Source: Microcaldota archaeon (GTDB lineage Archaea; Micrarchaeota; Micrarchaeia; Micrarchaeales; Micrarchaeaceae). Taken from it: a stretch of DNA of 39,358 nucleotides. Below, piece by piece: positions 14,542 to 23,660 of this stretch (position 1 is the first letter of the stretch; each line of letters starts with the position of its first letter). Made by a program: the position numbers and the translations under genes. Location of the stretch: assembly GCA_021800515.1 (NCBI GenBank), contig JAJYYU010000003.1, positions 1 through 39,358 on the forward strand. The letters run 5' to 3'. The notes under the pieces are model-generated. The model was not told where the DNA came from. It did no database searches and worked only from the letters and a program-made list of their open reading frames with translations.

Positions 14542-15114
14542 ATGAGATACGCAGATATTTTAACATTGTTTAGAACAGGTCTTATTTTTTTAATTGTTTA
14601 CCTTGTTCTGATCCATTTCAGTGCAGTTATAACTTTATTTATAATACTTCTAATGTTTGGACTTGATGGGCTTGATGGTACAGTTGCAAGATATGAAGTA
14701 CATAAGCTTCATAAAACACCCTCAAAATATGGAGCAAGGCTAGATGTTGCGGGAGATAGGGTAACAGAGTATGTATTTTGGATACTATTCGTTTTTGTAC
14801 ATATAATTCCAATGTTTATTCTACTACTAATTGTTATAAGGCACTCTTTTGCAGATGCATTTATGGCTGCTAAAGGAACCTCATCTAAGATGAAATCTAA
14901 GTTTGCAAAAATAGTATACTCATCAAATATAGGCCGTGGAGGAGTAAATGTAGTAAAAATAATAACTTTTTCATATCTCTCCTGGTTATATATAACTCAA
15001 AATTTTTTAAATGCAAATTATATGATGGTAGGCTGGATATTGACTGGGGTGTTGTTTGTATATATTATGGTTAGAGGCATTGCAGAAATATATGAAAGTA
15101 GCCTCAATGATTGA
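14542..15114 (+). CDS. CDP-alcohol phosphatidyltransferase family protein
   Basis: This 190-residue membrane enzyme carries the family signature D42-x2-D45-G46-x2-A49-R50 and then G64-x3-D68-x3-D72. The gap between R50 and G64 is 13 residues instead of the usual 8, so there is a small insertion in the active-site loop. About five hydrophobic segments are visible, near 12-40, 75-100, 130-148, 152-180 and the end. The family swaps CMP in CDP-diacyl or CDP-archaeol lipids for an alcohol such as inositol phosphate, glycerol phosphate or serine; the substrate is not evident. ATTTTAAATAAT centred about 26 bases upstream suggests a leaderless transcript. It lies upstream of an unknown 7-TM protein. 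Confidence 0.8.
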   Translation: MRYADILTLFRTGLIFLIVYLVLIHFSAVITLFIILLMFGLDGLDGTVARYEVHKLHKTPSKYGARLDVAGDRVTEYVFWILFVFVHIIPMFILLLIVIRHSFADAFMAAKGTSSKMKSKFAKIVYSSNIGRGGVNVVKIITFSYLSWLYITQNFLNANYMMVGWILTGVLFVYIMVRGIAEIYESSLND

Positions 15115-15189
15115 TGTTAATCAAGCAGTATTAATAAAATTTTACTTATTTATAATACATAAAATGCAAATATATTTTTGGCGAACAAA

Positions 15190-15852
15190 ATGCAATTAAC
15201 CCAACAATTTATTGCAGTCTTATCAACTTTAATCTCATTGATTCTAAGCTCTGCAATTGTATTTTCTTTTATGAAAAAATTAAGTCATGACTATAGACAT
15301 AAGAAAGATGTACATAGTATACAGATGCGCAATTCGAATCTTTTTTGGGGGCTAGGCATGTTCATATTTGCAGTTGCCGTCCTAATCGAATTGGTGTTTG
15401 CACTTGGGGTATATTCAACAATTCTAGCAAAAGCTTACTTCTTCATAGTACTGTTTTTAGTTGAACTTCTCGCGATAGGCTCTATCCAGATTTTTAATAG
15501 CAAGTTTGTAAAAAATATATATTATGCATATACTTTCGCAGTGACCTTAGTATCTATCCTACTTATAGCTGTCAGCAAAATGCCTAATCCTGTAGTGAAT
15601 TATGTCGTAATAGGTATGCCCTCACAGTCTGTAATAATAATTTCTTCTCTTGCTACATCTGTTGCTGTAATAATTATATTAGCCGGAGCAATCTTAAGTT
15701 ATATGAAAACAAAAAGGATAAAGATTTTAAGTATAATAATCGGTGTAATTTTATTTAGCGCTGCAGGGACATTGTATATTGTATCATTTCCTGAACTACT
15801 TTATTATGGTGAATTGATTGCAGTAATATTCTTATGGCTAGGAATGGTATAA
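15190..15852 (+). CDS. Seven-helix membrane protein of unknown function
   Basis: The 220-residue protein is almost entirely hydrophobic, with about seven membrane helices (near 7-28, 48-70, 76-97, 104-125, 140-162, 175-193 and 197-218). Short basic loops include SHDYRHKKDVHS after helix 1 and KTKRIK before helix 6. I see no conserved lysine in the last helix, so it is not an evident rhodopsin, and no catalytic motif. ATG 15190 is preferred to TTG 15178 because of the better context. It follows the CDP-alcohol transferase by 75 bases on the same strand and may be co-expressed. I do not recognise the family. Confidence 0.6.
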   Translation: MQLTQQFIAVLSTLISLILSSAIVFSFMKKLSHDYRHKKDVHSIQMRNSNLFWGLGMFIFAVAVLIELVFALGVYSTILAKAYFFIVLFLVELLAIGSIQIFNSKFVKNIYYAYTFAVTLVSILLIAVSKMPNPVVNYVVIGMPSQSVIIISSLATSVAVIIILAGAILSYMKTKRIKILSIIIGVILFSAAGTLYIVSFPELLYYGELIAVIFLWLGMV

Positions 15853-15946
15853 GTACAAAATTAAATCTGATGGTGATGAGCACATAAATATGTGGATAAA
15901 GCATAATAAGACGCTTATGGTGCGTTAATATACTATAATAAATCAA

Positions 15947-17116
15947 TCAAAATATCCCAAATCTTTTTCTTTTATCCTCTTTGTCCATGTCTTCTTTGTC
16001 ATGGCTATGTGCACTCTCTTGAATTTGTTGGAATCTTTCAATCAATTTTAATTCCTCTCCAACCAAGGTTTTTGGTATCTTAATTTTAATATGCATTATC
16101 TGATCTCCGTAACTATTTGAGTTGAATTTTGGCATTCCCTTGCCTCTAAGTATTATTTTTTCATTATCTTGTATGCCTTTTTTTATTAAAACTTCTTCTT
16201 CTCCATAAAGTGTTCTGGCAGTTACTTTTCCGCCGAGAATTGCGATATAAAATGGAACTTCTAAATCATAATATATATCCTCTCCTTTCCTTATAAACTC
16301 TTTATCTTTAGGAATATGCACGTCAATATAAAGATCGCCAGATCTATGTTGGGAATAATCCCCTTCTCCAGCAAGCCTAAGTCTCATTCCGTCCTCTACG
16401 CCTTTCGGTATCTTTACATCAATGGTATCCTGTTTTTTGTTCCTACCGCTCCCACTGCATTTTCTGCATAGCTGTTCATAAATTTTACCACTTCCCCTGC
16501 ACTTCGGGCAAGAGGTTATTGTCTGCATTATCCCGAATGGTGTTCTCTGCACATTTTTTATCTGTCCATAACCTTTACATACATCACATGTTATTACTTT
16601 GCTGCCTGGCTCTACACCGCTTCCTTTGCAGGCATCACATTTTACAAAATGGGTTATTGATATTTTTTGGATGGTATCCTTTGTTGCCTGCTTTAAATCT
16701 ATTGTTACCTGTATGAGTTTATCGCTGCCACCTGAATTTGAAGACTGCCTTCCGCGCTGCCCTCCTGAAAATCCGAACAGATCATCAAAAAGATCATTTG
16801 GGGATTCATTGAAATCAACATCAAAATCAAATCCCATAGATCTGAAAATATCTTTGAAGTCAAATCCTCTGAAAATATCCTGTTCATTGTATTTCTGGCT
16901 AAACTGCTCTGGGCCAAACATATCATATTGCTTCCTCTTTTGCTCATCGCTGAGTACAGCATATGCCTCATTTATTTCCTTAAATTTCTCTTCAGCATCC
17001 TTGTCTTTATTCTTATCAGGATGGTATTTCATGGCGAGCTGTCTGTATGCTTTTTTAATGTCTTCTCCTGATGCATTCTTTGGAACGCCCAGAACATCAT
17101 AATAATCTTTTGGCAT
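15947..17116 (-). CDS. dnaJ: Chaperone DnaJ (Hsp40)
   Basis: This 389-residue type I DnaJ has all parts: J-domain (1-68) with HPD at 32-34, a short Gly/Phe region (about 84-120), and a zinc finger with four Cys-x-x-Cys-x-G-x-G repeats (C160/C163, C177/C180, C203/C206, C217/C220). C-terminal substrate-binding domains follow (about 230-350, with [24 protein letters not shown]). It stimulates the DnaK ATPase and delivers unfolded clients. It is the last gene of wHTH-grpE-dnaK-dnaJ, 60 bases after dnaK. The Hsp70 system in archaea is widely held to be of bacterial origin and is patchy, so its presence is informative. The length is normal. Confidence 0.95.
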   Translation of the reverse strand: MPKDYYDVLGVPKNASGEDIKKAYRQLAMKYHPDKNKDKDAEEKFKEINEAYAVLSDEQKRKQYDMFGPEQFSQKYNEQDIFRGFDFKDIFRSMGFDFDVDFNESPNDLFDDLFGFSGGQRGRQSSNSGGSDKLIQVTIDLKQATKDTIQKISITHFVKCDACKGSGVEPGSKVITCDVCKGYGQIKNVQRTPFGIMQTITSCPKCRGSGKIYEQLCRKCSGSGRNKKQDTIDVKIPKGVEDGMRLRLAGEGDYSQHRSGDLYIDVHIPKDKEFIRKGEDIYYDLEVPFYIAILGGKVTARTLYGEEEVLIKKGIQDNEKIILRGKGMPKFNSNSYGDQIMHIKIKIPKTLVGEELKLIERFQQIQESAHSHDKEDMDKEDKRKRFGIF

Positions 17117-17176
17117 GTTATCGTTTCTTTATTTTTTGCCATTTCAGAATATGGCAATGGAAACCAAAGGTTTCCA

Positions 17177-19036
17177 CTACTTCTCAACCTTGAAGTCTGC
17201 ATCAACAGGCTCCTCATTGTTTCCTCCACTACTATTGTCTGCATCACTGCCGTTTTCTGCCCCCGTTCCAGCTTCAGAATTAGATCCTGCAGCTCCTTGG
17301 CTATATACGCTTGAGCCTATTTTTTCAAGTGCTTGTTTCAGCTCATCTGTCTTCTGCTTTATGCCTTCATAATCTTCTCCTTTTGTAGCCTCCTCAAGCT
17401 TGTTTTTCGCCTCATTTATAGAGTCTATTATGTCCTTTGGAATTTTATCTTTATATTCCTCTAAGCTATGCTCTGCAGTATATATCATTGATTCTGCGTT
17501 GTTCTTAATCTCTATATTTTCGCGTATTTTTTTATCCTGCTCTGCATATTTCTCAGCGTCTTTTATTTTATTCTCTATATCCTCTTTATTCATTTTATGT
17601 GGCGCGATGATATCTATTGACTGTGCCTTTCCAGTTCCTTTGTCTTTTGCAGTTACGTGTAATATCCCATTTGAATCTATATCAAATGTCACTTCTATCT
17701 GAGGTACTCCCCTTCTTGCAGGAGGTATCCCTGTAAGATTGAACTTTCCAAGCTCAATATTGTCTTTTGCAAGTGGTCTTTCACCTTGTACAATATGTAT
17801 ATCTACACTTGTCTGTGAATCTTCAGCAGTTGTAAATACCTGCGATTTCTTTATAGGAATTGTTGTATTCCTCTCAATAAGAGGGGTTGCAACTCCTCCA
17901 AGAGTCTCAATTCCGAGTGTAAGAGGCGTTACATCAAGTAACACAATATCTTTAATCTCCCCTGTAAGCACTCCTGCCTGTACTGCTGCACCAAGTGCTA
18001 CAACTTCCATCGGATCTACTCCTCTTTCTATTTTTTTGCCAAGAAGTTGCTCAACATATCTTTGAGTTATTGGCATCCTTGTGGGTCCGCCTATAAGAAT
18101 TATTTTGTCAAGATCTGTTGGTTCAAGCTTTGCATCCTTTAATGCCTGCATCACAGGTTTTGCAGATCTTTCTATGATAGGTATTACAAGGCTCTCAAGC
18201 TTTGCTTTTGTAAGGGAGTATGTGAAATTTATTGGCCCGTCTTTAGTTTGTGTTAAAAATGGCAGATTTATTTCTGAAGTGAGCACTGTAGACAGCTCTA
18301 TTTTAGCTTTTTCAGCAGCTTCCCTCAATCTCTGCATTGCCTGGTGTTCATTTGATATATCTACATGATATTTTGTTTTTATTTCATTTAGTAAGAACTC
18401 TACTATCTTATTATCCATATCTGTTCCTCCCAGCTGGGTATCCCCACTTGTGGATTTAACTTCAAAGACGCCATTTCCAAATTCCATTATTGTAACATCA
18501 AGCGTGCCTCCTCCAAGGTCGTATATTAATATCTTCATTTCCTTGTCTGATTTGTCAAGTCCATATGCAAGGCAGGCTGCAGTTGGTTCATTTACAAGCC
18601 TTACTACCTCTAGTCCGGCAATCTCTCCGGCGTCCTTTGTTGCCTGCCTTTGATTGTCATCGAAATATGCAGGTACTGTTATTACTGCCTTCTTTACAGG
18701 TTCTCCTATAAAAGCCTCTGCATCTTCCTTTATTTTTTGCAGCAGAAAAGCTGAAAGTTCTTGGGGCTTATAAGATTTTCCATGTAATTTATAAATATAA
18801 TCCGTCCCCATTTTTCTTTTGAATGCGTAAGCTGTGCCATCAGGATTTGCAATAGCCTGTCTTCTTGCAGGTTCCCCTACAAGTTTTTGGCCATCCTTTG
18901 TAAATGCAACAAAGCTTGGAAATGCTTTCCCATATAATGATGCACCTTCTCCACTAGGTATTATTGTAGGCCTTCCTCCTTCAAGTACTGCAGCTGCAGA
19001 GTTTGATGTTCCTAAATCTATTCCTATTATTTTCAT
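17177..19036 (-). CDS. dnaK: Chaperone DnaK (Hsp70)
   Basis: This 619-residue ATP-dependent chaperone has an N-terminal ATPase domain with [10 protein letters not shown] (residues 4-13), [21 protein letters not shown] and LIGGPTRMP. The substrate-binding domain has [14 protein letters not shown] and the lid helices follow. The tail is acidic and rich in Gly, Asn and Ser, ending DADFKVEK; bacterial-type DnaK tails end similarly (EEVDAEFEEV style). GGTGAG three bases before the ATG is its ribosome-binding site. It follows grpE by 168 bases, so a second internal promoter is possible in the T/A-rich gap at 19037-19204. It works with DnaJ and GrpE from the same cluster. Confidence 0.97.
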   Translation of the reverse strand: MKIIGIDLGTSNSAAAVLEGGRPTIIPSGEGASLYGKAFPSFVAFTKDGQKLVGEPARRQAIANPDGTAYAFKRKMGTDYIYKLHGKSYKPQELSAFLLQKIKEDAEAFIGEPVKKAVITVPAYFDDNQRQATKDAGEIAGLEVVRLVNEPTAACLAYGLDKSDKEMKILIYDLGGGTLDVTIMEFGNGVFEVKSTSGDTQLGGTDMDNKIVEFLLNEIKTKYHVDISNEHQAMQRLREAAEKAKIELSTVLTSEINLPFLTQTKDGPINFTYSLTKAKLESLVIPIIERSAKPVMQALKDAKLEPTDLDKIILIGGPTRMPITQRYVEQLLGKKIERGVDPMEVVALGAAVQAGVLTGEIKDIVLLDVTPLTLGIETLGGVATPLIERNTTIPIKKSQVFTTAEDSQTSVDIHIVQGERPLAKDNIELGKFNLTGIPPARRGVPQIEVTFDIDSNGILHVTAKDKGTGKAQSIDIIAPHKMNKEDIENKIKDAEKYAEQDKKIRENIEIKNNAESMIYTAEHSLEEYKDKIPKDIIDSINEAKNKLEEATKGEDYEGIKQKTDELKQALEKIGSSVYSQGAAGSNSEAGTGAENGSDADNSSGGNNEEPVDADFKVEK

Positions 19037-19204
19037 TTTCTCACCTATTTTATTTGTTTTTTATTTATTATTTTTTGTTTTTCTGTTCTACTTTTTTAAT
19101 ATTTTAATATTCAATTTTCGTTTCATCTGTCAAATTTTTATGCATTATATGTTTTATTTTTCTCCTACGTATGCCTTATAGTCTCTACTACTGAAAATAA
19201 CTTA

Positions 19205-19798
19205 CTAACTATTTTTTTTATTTGTTTCTGCCTTGTTTTCGCTTTCAGTTCCTTTTTCATCTTTTTTGTTTCCATTTCCATCAGAAATTATTACAGATGC
19301 AGGTCTTAGCATTATACCGTTGAACATATATCCTTTTTTTACTACTTCAATGATTGTTCCATAAGGCTCTGAACTTTGTTTAGATATTACTATCTCATGT
19401 TTATATGGATCAAAGACGCCATCAGAGTCGGTTTCTTCAAGTCCTTCCTTCCTTAGCTGACTGATAAAATTGCTATAAAGCAGTTCTATTCCTTTTATTA
19501 CAAGCTTATCCTGCATTTGCGAAAGCGACATAAGTGCAAGATCAAATTCATCAATAATTGGAAGAAGATTCTTGATAAGCTCTGCCTTACCTATTATCTT
19601 TGCATTGTCTATGTCTTTTTTGGTTCTTTTTTTATAATTGTCAAATTCTGCGATAATTCTTAAAACCTGTTCTTTTGGATCAGCGTTCTCTGTAACATTT
19701 TCATTAACCTTTGAGTCATTAGCATCAGATTCTCCATTGCTTTTTATCTTCTCATCATTTTTTTCCTCAATGGCATCTATATTGTCTTTTTTATTCAT
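19205..19798 (-). CDS. grpE: Nucleotide exchange factor GrpE
   Basis: The 197-residue protein has a charged, disordered N-terminal tail (about 1-40), a long coiled coil (45-110) with FDNYKKRTKKDI, and the C-terminal beta domain with DGVFDPYKHEIVISKQSSEPYGTIIEVVKKGYMFNGIMLRPASVIIS, the signature of GrpE. It releases ADP from DnaK. A second low-complexity lysine/glutamate tail follows. Its ATG overlaps the stop of the upstream wHTH gene (ATGA, 19795-19798), so translation is coupled, and GGAGGCGAT lies just upstream as ribosome-binding site. Confidence 0.95.
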   Translation of the reverse strand: MNKKDNIDAIEEKNDEKIKSNGESDANDSKVNENVTENADPKEQVLRIIAEFDNYKKRTKKDIDNAKIIGKAELIKNLLPIIDEFDLALMSLSQMQDKLVIKGIELLYSNFISQLRKEGLEETDSDGVFDPYKHEIVISKQSSEPYGTIIEVVKKGYMFNGIMLRPASVIISDGNGNKKDEKGTESENKAETNKKNS

Positions 19799-20229
19799 CT
19801 TAATCGCCTCCTAATTCTTGCTGATTTTTTGGGCATGTTAAGCATTTTATCAAACTCTATTGCAGTATCTAGCATTTTTTGGAATTCCTTGTTGATATCA
19901 TATTCTATCTCTTCAATGGCACGCAAAAGGTTTGTTGCTCGTAAATAATACTTCCTGCCTTTTTTTACAATAAGCCCACTGCTTATAAATCTATTTAGAT
20001 GGTAAATTGCAGTGCTTTTAGGCACTCTAGGGCTGAGTTTTAGATCAGAGCTTGAAAGCCCACTGCCACTGCTAGTTGAATTCATTATAAACTTTTTTAA
20101 TATTTGAACCCCTATGTCATTGCTGTTGTCCTTATCTGACAATCCAAATACCATGCAAAACCACTCTATTATTTTTTCAGGGTTTTCGCTGCTTGGCCTT
20201 TCAATGACACGTATTACTATCTTTTCCAT
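19795..20229 (-). CDS. Winged-helix transcriptional regulator of the chaperone operon
   Basis: In this 144-residue protein, residues about 40-100 form a winged helix-turn-helix: a helix with VQILKKFIMN, then SSSDLKLSPRVPKSTAIYHLNRFISSGLIVKKGRKYYLRA, with the recognition helix near PKSTAIYHLNRF and a GRKYY wing. The flanks are helical and basic at the end (ARIRRRLR). It is the first gene of the wHTH-grpE-dnaK-dnaJ unit and overlaps grpE by ATGA, which strongly suggests that it controls the operon, as HrcA does in bacteria, although the sequence is unlike HrcA. TATA box and start are spaced for a leaderless transcript. Two inverted repeats just upstream are candidate sites for it. Whether it represses or activates is unknown. 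Confidence 0.75.
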   Translation of the reverse strand: MEKIVIRVIERPSSENPEKIIEWFCMVFGLSDKDNSNDIGVQILKKFIMNSTSSGSGLSSSDLKLSPRVPKSTAIYHLNRFISSGLIVKKGRKYYLRATNLLRAIEEIEYDINKEFQKMLDTAIEFDKMLNMPKKSARIRRRLR

Positions 20230-20246
20230 AATATTAATATGAACAG

Positions 20247-20287
20247 AATATTTAAATATTTTTTGTTTAATTCAATAAATTATTGAA
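20247..20287 (-). promoter_or_regulatory. Chaperone operon promoter with two inverted repeats
   Basis: AATATTTAAATATT (20247-20260) is a perfect 14-base palindrome that includes the TATA box, centred 24-25 bases before ATG 20229. TTCAATAA-A-TTATTGAA (20271-20287) is a perfect 8-base inverted repeat directly upstream of it. The first would suit a repressor blocking TBP; the second sits where an archaeal activator or BRE-overlapping regulator would bind. Confidence 0.5.
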
Positions 20288-20324
20288 AATTCAAAAAAAA
20301 GTTGTACCAAATTAATTAATAAAT

Positions 20325-20756
20325 TCAATGCTTTCCTGATGAGTATACCTTATCCAGCCAGCGAGAGATATATCTAATAGTTGCTTTCCTAAGTTCTGCA
20401 AGGCCTATACTTATTCCTACTATTATGATTGCATCAATTACACTCTCTTTTAATATATTAAGAGTTCCTGAATTATAGTAGGAATAGGACTTTTTTTGTC
20501 TTTCTATATTAACATCATTATTATGAGTTTTTACCCCATTTTCTATGGCAAAAATATTTTTATTATTCTCTTTTTTCAAGAATCCTTGCAGTCGCAATGA
20601 ACTGCTTATAATTTTTCTGGTTGATGTGGTTTTTCCTTGGATAAACAACTGCGGCGGTTTCTTTTGTATTAGCTGCTGGCTAAGGGCCGACGAAATTGTC
20701 AGCGCGGTGGCAGTTGTAATGATGGCAGCATATTTTGCAGTTTTTTTAATGTTCAT
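20325..20756 (-). CDS. Small membrane-associated protein, not recognised
   Basis: The 143-residue lysine- and serine-rich protein has an N-terminal hydrophobic stretch (about 8-27, with TAKYAAIITTATALTISSALS) that could be a signal peptide or anchor. A polar middle follows, then a second hydrophobic segment near 110-125 (VIDAIIIVGISIGLA) before a basic end. No family is recognised. It lies upstream of the chaperone operon on the same strand but has its own AT-rich upstream region. An opposite-strand frame overlaps it; I prefer this one because of its protein-like layout and TATA-like sequence near 20774-20785, but the call is tentative. ATG 20765 would add three residues. Confidence 0.45.
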   Translation of the reverse strand: MNIKKTAKYAAIITTATALTISSALSQQLIQKKPPQLFIQGKTTSTRKIISSSLRLQGFLKKENNKNIFAIENGVKTHNNDVNIERQKKSYSYYNSGTLNILKESVIDAIIIVGISIGLAELRKATIRYISRWLDKVYSSGKH

Positions 20757-20975
20757 AGGATCCATCTTGTTTATTATTAAGTACTGTGTTATGTATTATG
20801 CGCCAAAATAGATATTTACACTTTTCTACCCTCTACATATCCTCTATATTATATATGATGAGTATGAATTACAAACCCTCTAAAATAAAGAAGCACAGAT
20901 TTTTTGTTAAGGTAATCACTTTGCAGATATTATCTAATTTCAGTTCTCCCTTGGGTAAGGCATGCTGTGCAGCGA

Positions 20976-22214
20976 TCATTCTATCTTTATAGTTTCTCCT
21001 AGCTGAGGCGCGTATGCATCAAATCCCTGTTCCCTAAGATCGTCTGCAAGTGCAACAGCATTATCTTTGTCTCCGTGCACACAAACAATTGTTTCTGGTG
21101 AACTTTTCTTTGCATATTCAATTAAATCGTTCTTGTCTGCATGCGCTGAAAAATCAAAGAATGTATATGGTGTGTTTATTTTTTTCTTCTCCCCGTTGTC
21201 TACAATATAACCGGAATCCATAAGCATCCGTCCATTCGTGCCTTCGACTTGGTATCCTGTTAGGAATATATGGGAATTATTTGGCAGTTTGTCTATATAT
21301 TTTAGAACAGGCCCTCCATTCAGCATTCCTGCAGTAGTTAGTATTATTGCAGGCTCATCAAGGATTCTTTTCTGGTGCTTCTTGTCAATGAATTCAACAT
21401 GGGACATTGCATTTTCAAGAAGATGTGGATTACTCATAAATTCTTTGTGGTTTAGGGCAATGCCTGAGGCCTTTTTAATCATGCCTGCAAGGAAGACTCT
21501 CGGCGTAAGGTTGTTTTTTTCGAGCATTGAGAGAATATCCTGACCCCTTCCGACGGCAAATGCAGGTATCAAGGCAGTGCCACCGTTGTCAAGAGTCTCT
21601 TTTATTTTCTCTATAAACTGCTTTGTTAATTCATCCCTTACAGGATGGTTTTTTCTTGCATATGTAGATTCTGTTATAAGCACATTGCTTTTTACGATTT
21701 CAGCACCGTTATGAAGGAGCTGATGACTTAGTTTGAAATCCCCTGTATATACAATAGTTTTACCATCATTTTCTATTCGTGTTATTGCGCTTCCGCACAC
21801 ATGACCTGCATCATGAAATGAGATTCTAGAATTTCCGAATTCAAATTCTGAGTGGTATCTCTTAGGCCTTTGCATCATTTTGAATTTTGAGAGGTTTTTT
21901 TTGTTGAATTGGGATTTAGTTCGGTTTTTTTTAGCGATGTTTATCGAATCTTTCAACAAAAGATCAGAAAGCTTGAAAGTAGGGTTTGTTGCAAATGCAG
22001 GGAAATCCTGGTCCTTGTATAACGCAGGCACATCTCCAGAATGGTCAAGGTGGGCATGGCTGAGCAAGAGTGCATCAATTTTAGGCTCTGATACAGGAAT
22101 CTGGATCTCAGTTCCAAGTTTTATCCCATAATCAAGCATAAATGTTTTATCTAATTTAAGGACAATCGCGGATCTGCCTACCTCCTGCGCAGCCCCATAA
22201 AATTTAAGTATCAT
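20976..22214 (-). CDS. Beta-CASP metallo-beta-lactamase ribonuclease (aCPSF2-like)
   Basis: This 412-residue RNA-processing enzyme has motif 2 H53-x-H55-x-D57-H58 (SHAHLDHSGD), HDAGHVCGSA and TGDFK. The beta-CASP insert has LITESTYA, IPAFAVGRGQD and TTAGMLNGGP, and the C-terminus has FSAHADKNDL and CVHGD. These are the ligands of two zinc ions in CPSF73-like nucleases. It lacks the N-terminal KH domains of aCPSF1, and the N-terminus GAAQEVGRS does not match aRNase J, so the aCPSF2 group fits best. Expected role: endo- or exonucleolytic mRNA 3'-end or decay processing in the cytoplasm. It lies 7 bases after the eS1 gene, so uS15-eS1-aCPSF2 likely form one operon. Confidence 0.85.
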   Translation of the reverse strand: MILKFYGAAQEVGRSAIVLKLDKTFMLDYGIKLGTEIQIPVSEPKIDALLLSHAHLDHSGDVPALYKDQDFPAFATNPTFKLSDLLLKDSINIAKKNRTKSQFNKKNLSKFKMMQRPKRYHSEFEFGNSRISFHDAGHVCGSAITRIENDGKTIVYTGDFKLSHQLLHNGAEIVKSNVLITESTYARKNHPVRDELTKQFIEKIKETLDNGGTALIPAFAVGRGQDILSMLEKNNLTPRVFLAGMIKKASGIALNHKEFMSNPHLLENAMSHVEFIDKKHQKRILDEPAIILTTAGMLNGGPVLKYIDKLPNNSHIFLTGYQVEGTNGRMLMDSGYIVDNGEKKKINTPYTFFDFSAHADKNDLIEYAKKSSPETIVCVHGDKDNAVALADDLREQGFDAYAPQLGETIKIE

Positions 22215-22221
22215 CTAAACA

Positions 22222-22788
22222 TTAATTCAATTCTATCTTTTTAATCTCAAGCTTTGAGATAGGCACAATTTTTCTTAGCTTTGCTATCAGTTGCGACTGC
22301 ATTTTCTTTTCTATTATGTCCTTAATGACAGAATCTGAATCAAGATTCTTGCAGTACTGAGTTATAAAGGCATTCACTTCATTGCGCAGCCCCTTTATCT
22401 TTGTGTGTGCTACTCTTTGTTTTGTTATTACTATCCCTTTTATTGTAATTCCCTTGCTATCTTGTGTATTTATTTTCATTCTTGTTTCGATTGCTGAATG
22501 AGCCTTTCTCACAATTGAATTTATATAGCTGTCAAGTAGTTCTATCCTAAGAATTTCCGTGTGAGCAGAATCGTTCTCAGCATCTGTTATTCGTAATATC
22601 ACATTTGCATTTGAATTGTATACGTTGTTGGTCAGTGCATCAAGTCCTATTTTTATGTTCCTGCCCGCAACACCTTTCTCGCTGTTTGCAGGTATCTCGC
22701 ATACTGCCTTGTTCTCAAATACCTTTGGTGCATATACTGAAAACCATTTTTTAAGCTTCCATTTGTCTACTGTTTTTTGATAAGCCAT
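22222..22788 (-). CDS. rps3ae: Small-subunit ribosomal protein eS1 (S3Ae)
   Basis: The 188-residue basic protein begins VDKWKLKKWFSVYAPKVFENK and has the KGVAGRNIKIGLDALT, VRKAHSAIETRM and KGIVITKQRVAHTKIKGLR segments of the archaeal/eukaryotic S3Ae family. It is part of the 30S platform. It lies between uS15 and the beta-CASP nuclease on the minus strand, 8 bases from one gene and 7 from the other. GTGAT three bases before the ATG is its ribosome-binding site. The length is near the archaeal norm. Confidence 0.92.
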   Translation of the reverse strand: MAYQKTVDKWKLKKWFSVYAPKVFENKAVCEIPANSEKGVAGRNIKIGLDALTNNVYNSNANVILRITDAENDSAHTEILRIELLDSYINSIVRKAHSAIETRMKINTQDSKGITIKGIVITKQRVAHTKIKGLRNEVNAFITQYCKNLDSDSVIKDIIEKKMQSQLIAKLRKIVPISKLEIKKIELN

Positions 22789-22796
22789 TCAATCAC

Positions 22797-23258
22797 TTAT
22801 TTCTGTTTTATCAGCAATTCAGCTGTTGCAGGGTCGTATCTCCAGTCCTGAGGGAGCATGCCCTTGCTGATGTAATATTTTGTCAGCCTCCATATCTTGG
22901 CCTTCGCCCGTGCGAGCACTACCTTATTGCTTATGTCCTGCTTGTTTTTTTCAAGGTGCTTTTGCATGTTAACTGCTTTCTTTATCAGATCAAGCAAATC
23001 ATAAGGCAGGTCTGTTTTTATATTGTTCTCGTTAAGTATCTGCGTGATGCTCTTTCCAAATATGAGCTTTGTATATGGGACCTTGTGCTCTTTTTTAAGC
23101 GTCTCGCCTATAAGCGCAGGTGCCATGCCCTTTTTGGCATAATTGACAATTATTTTTTCTATCTCTTTTTTATCCACATTGCTTCCAGCTTTGCTGGCGT
23201 CTATGATAGGCTTTCTTGATTTGGCCTTTCCGTGTTTTTTGGAATGCATTCTTGCCAT
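22797..23258 (-). CDS. rps15: Small-subunit ribosomal protein uS15 (archaeal long form)
   Basis: The 153-residue protein has the archaeal N-terminal extension MARMHSKKHGKAKSRKP and the core ending LTKYYISKGMLPQDWRYDP, the equivalent of the canonical R-L-x-x-Y-x-x-G-x-L-P-x-x-W-x-Y end. It binds 16S rRNA helices in the platform. It is the first gene of the uS15-eS1-aCPSF2 group. AT-rich TATA-like sequence occurs upstream at about 23290-23320. Confidence 0.95.
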   Translation of the reverse strand: MARMHSKKHGKAKSRKPIIDASKAGSNVDKKEIEKIIVNYAKKGMAPALIGETLKKEHKVPYTKLIFGKSITQILNENNIKTDLPYDLLDLIKKAVNMQKHLEKNKQDISNKVVLARAKAKIWRLTKYYISKGMLPQDWRYDPATAELLIKQK

Positions 23259-23578
23259 AAAATCATTTGATTAAATTTTCGTTATAGTTGTTGTATATTT
23301 TTTATAAAATATAAAATATTTTAATTCTATTAATTCTATAAAAATAGCATTTTCTATTTTTGCGATTATGATTATTAATTTATTTTTCAGCTTTGGGCGA
23401 TATAACGATAAGAAAATATTAACCCAAATAAATTAATATATTATAAGGTTAATTAGTTTAACTCAAAAGCGTTAAAGCCTGTACAAATAATAAAAACAAT
23501 TATATAATTTCATAAAAAAATATTTAAAGCTGTTGATTTAAACATGACTCATTGCAATCAGCAAACAATTATATTTGT
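23259..23578. other. AT-rich divergent intergenic region before thrS
   Basis: About 320 bases separate the divergent rps15 and thrS genes. It contains TATA-like sequence for rps15 (near 23290-23320) and AAAAAATATTTAAAGC (about 23515-23530) as a candidate thrS promoter. No open frame, tRNA or convincing RNA structure is visible. Confidence 0.45.
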
Positions 23579-23646
23579 TTATAGCGATTCATATTATAGC
23601 GATTCATAATTTACTGCTATTGCAGTAATATTGATGAATATTGATG
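23579..23646 (+). repeat. Repeat-rich thrS leader: 15-bp tandem pair, hairpin, 10-bp tandem pair
   Basis: TTATAGCGATTCATA occurs twice head to tail (23579-23593, 23594-23608). TTACTGC/GCAGTAA (23611-23617 with 23622-23628) makes a 7-bp hairpin with a four-base loop. AATATTGATG then occurs twice in tandem (23627-23636, 23637-23646). The block ends 14 bases before the thrS ATG, so it may be a regulator-binding array or part of a transcribed leader. Confidence 0.6.
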
Positions 23647-23660
23647 TATAAGATGGTATT

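Noticed and set aside
17400-19181. Plus-strand frames opposite dnaK and its upstream region
   Set aside because: They are antisense shadows of a clear DnaK gene and contain no recognisable domain.
20545-20811. Plus-strand 88-codon frame opposite the small membrane protein
   Set aside because: It has hydrophobic stretches but no ribosome-binding site or promoter in place; the minus-strand frame has a better N-terminal layout.
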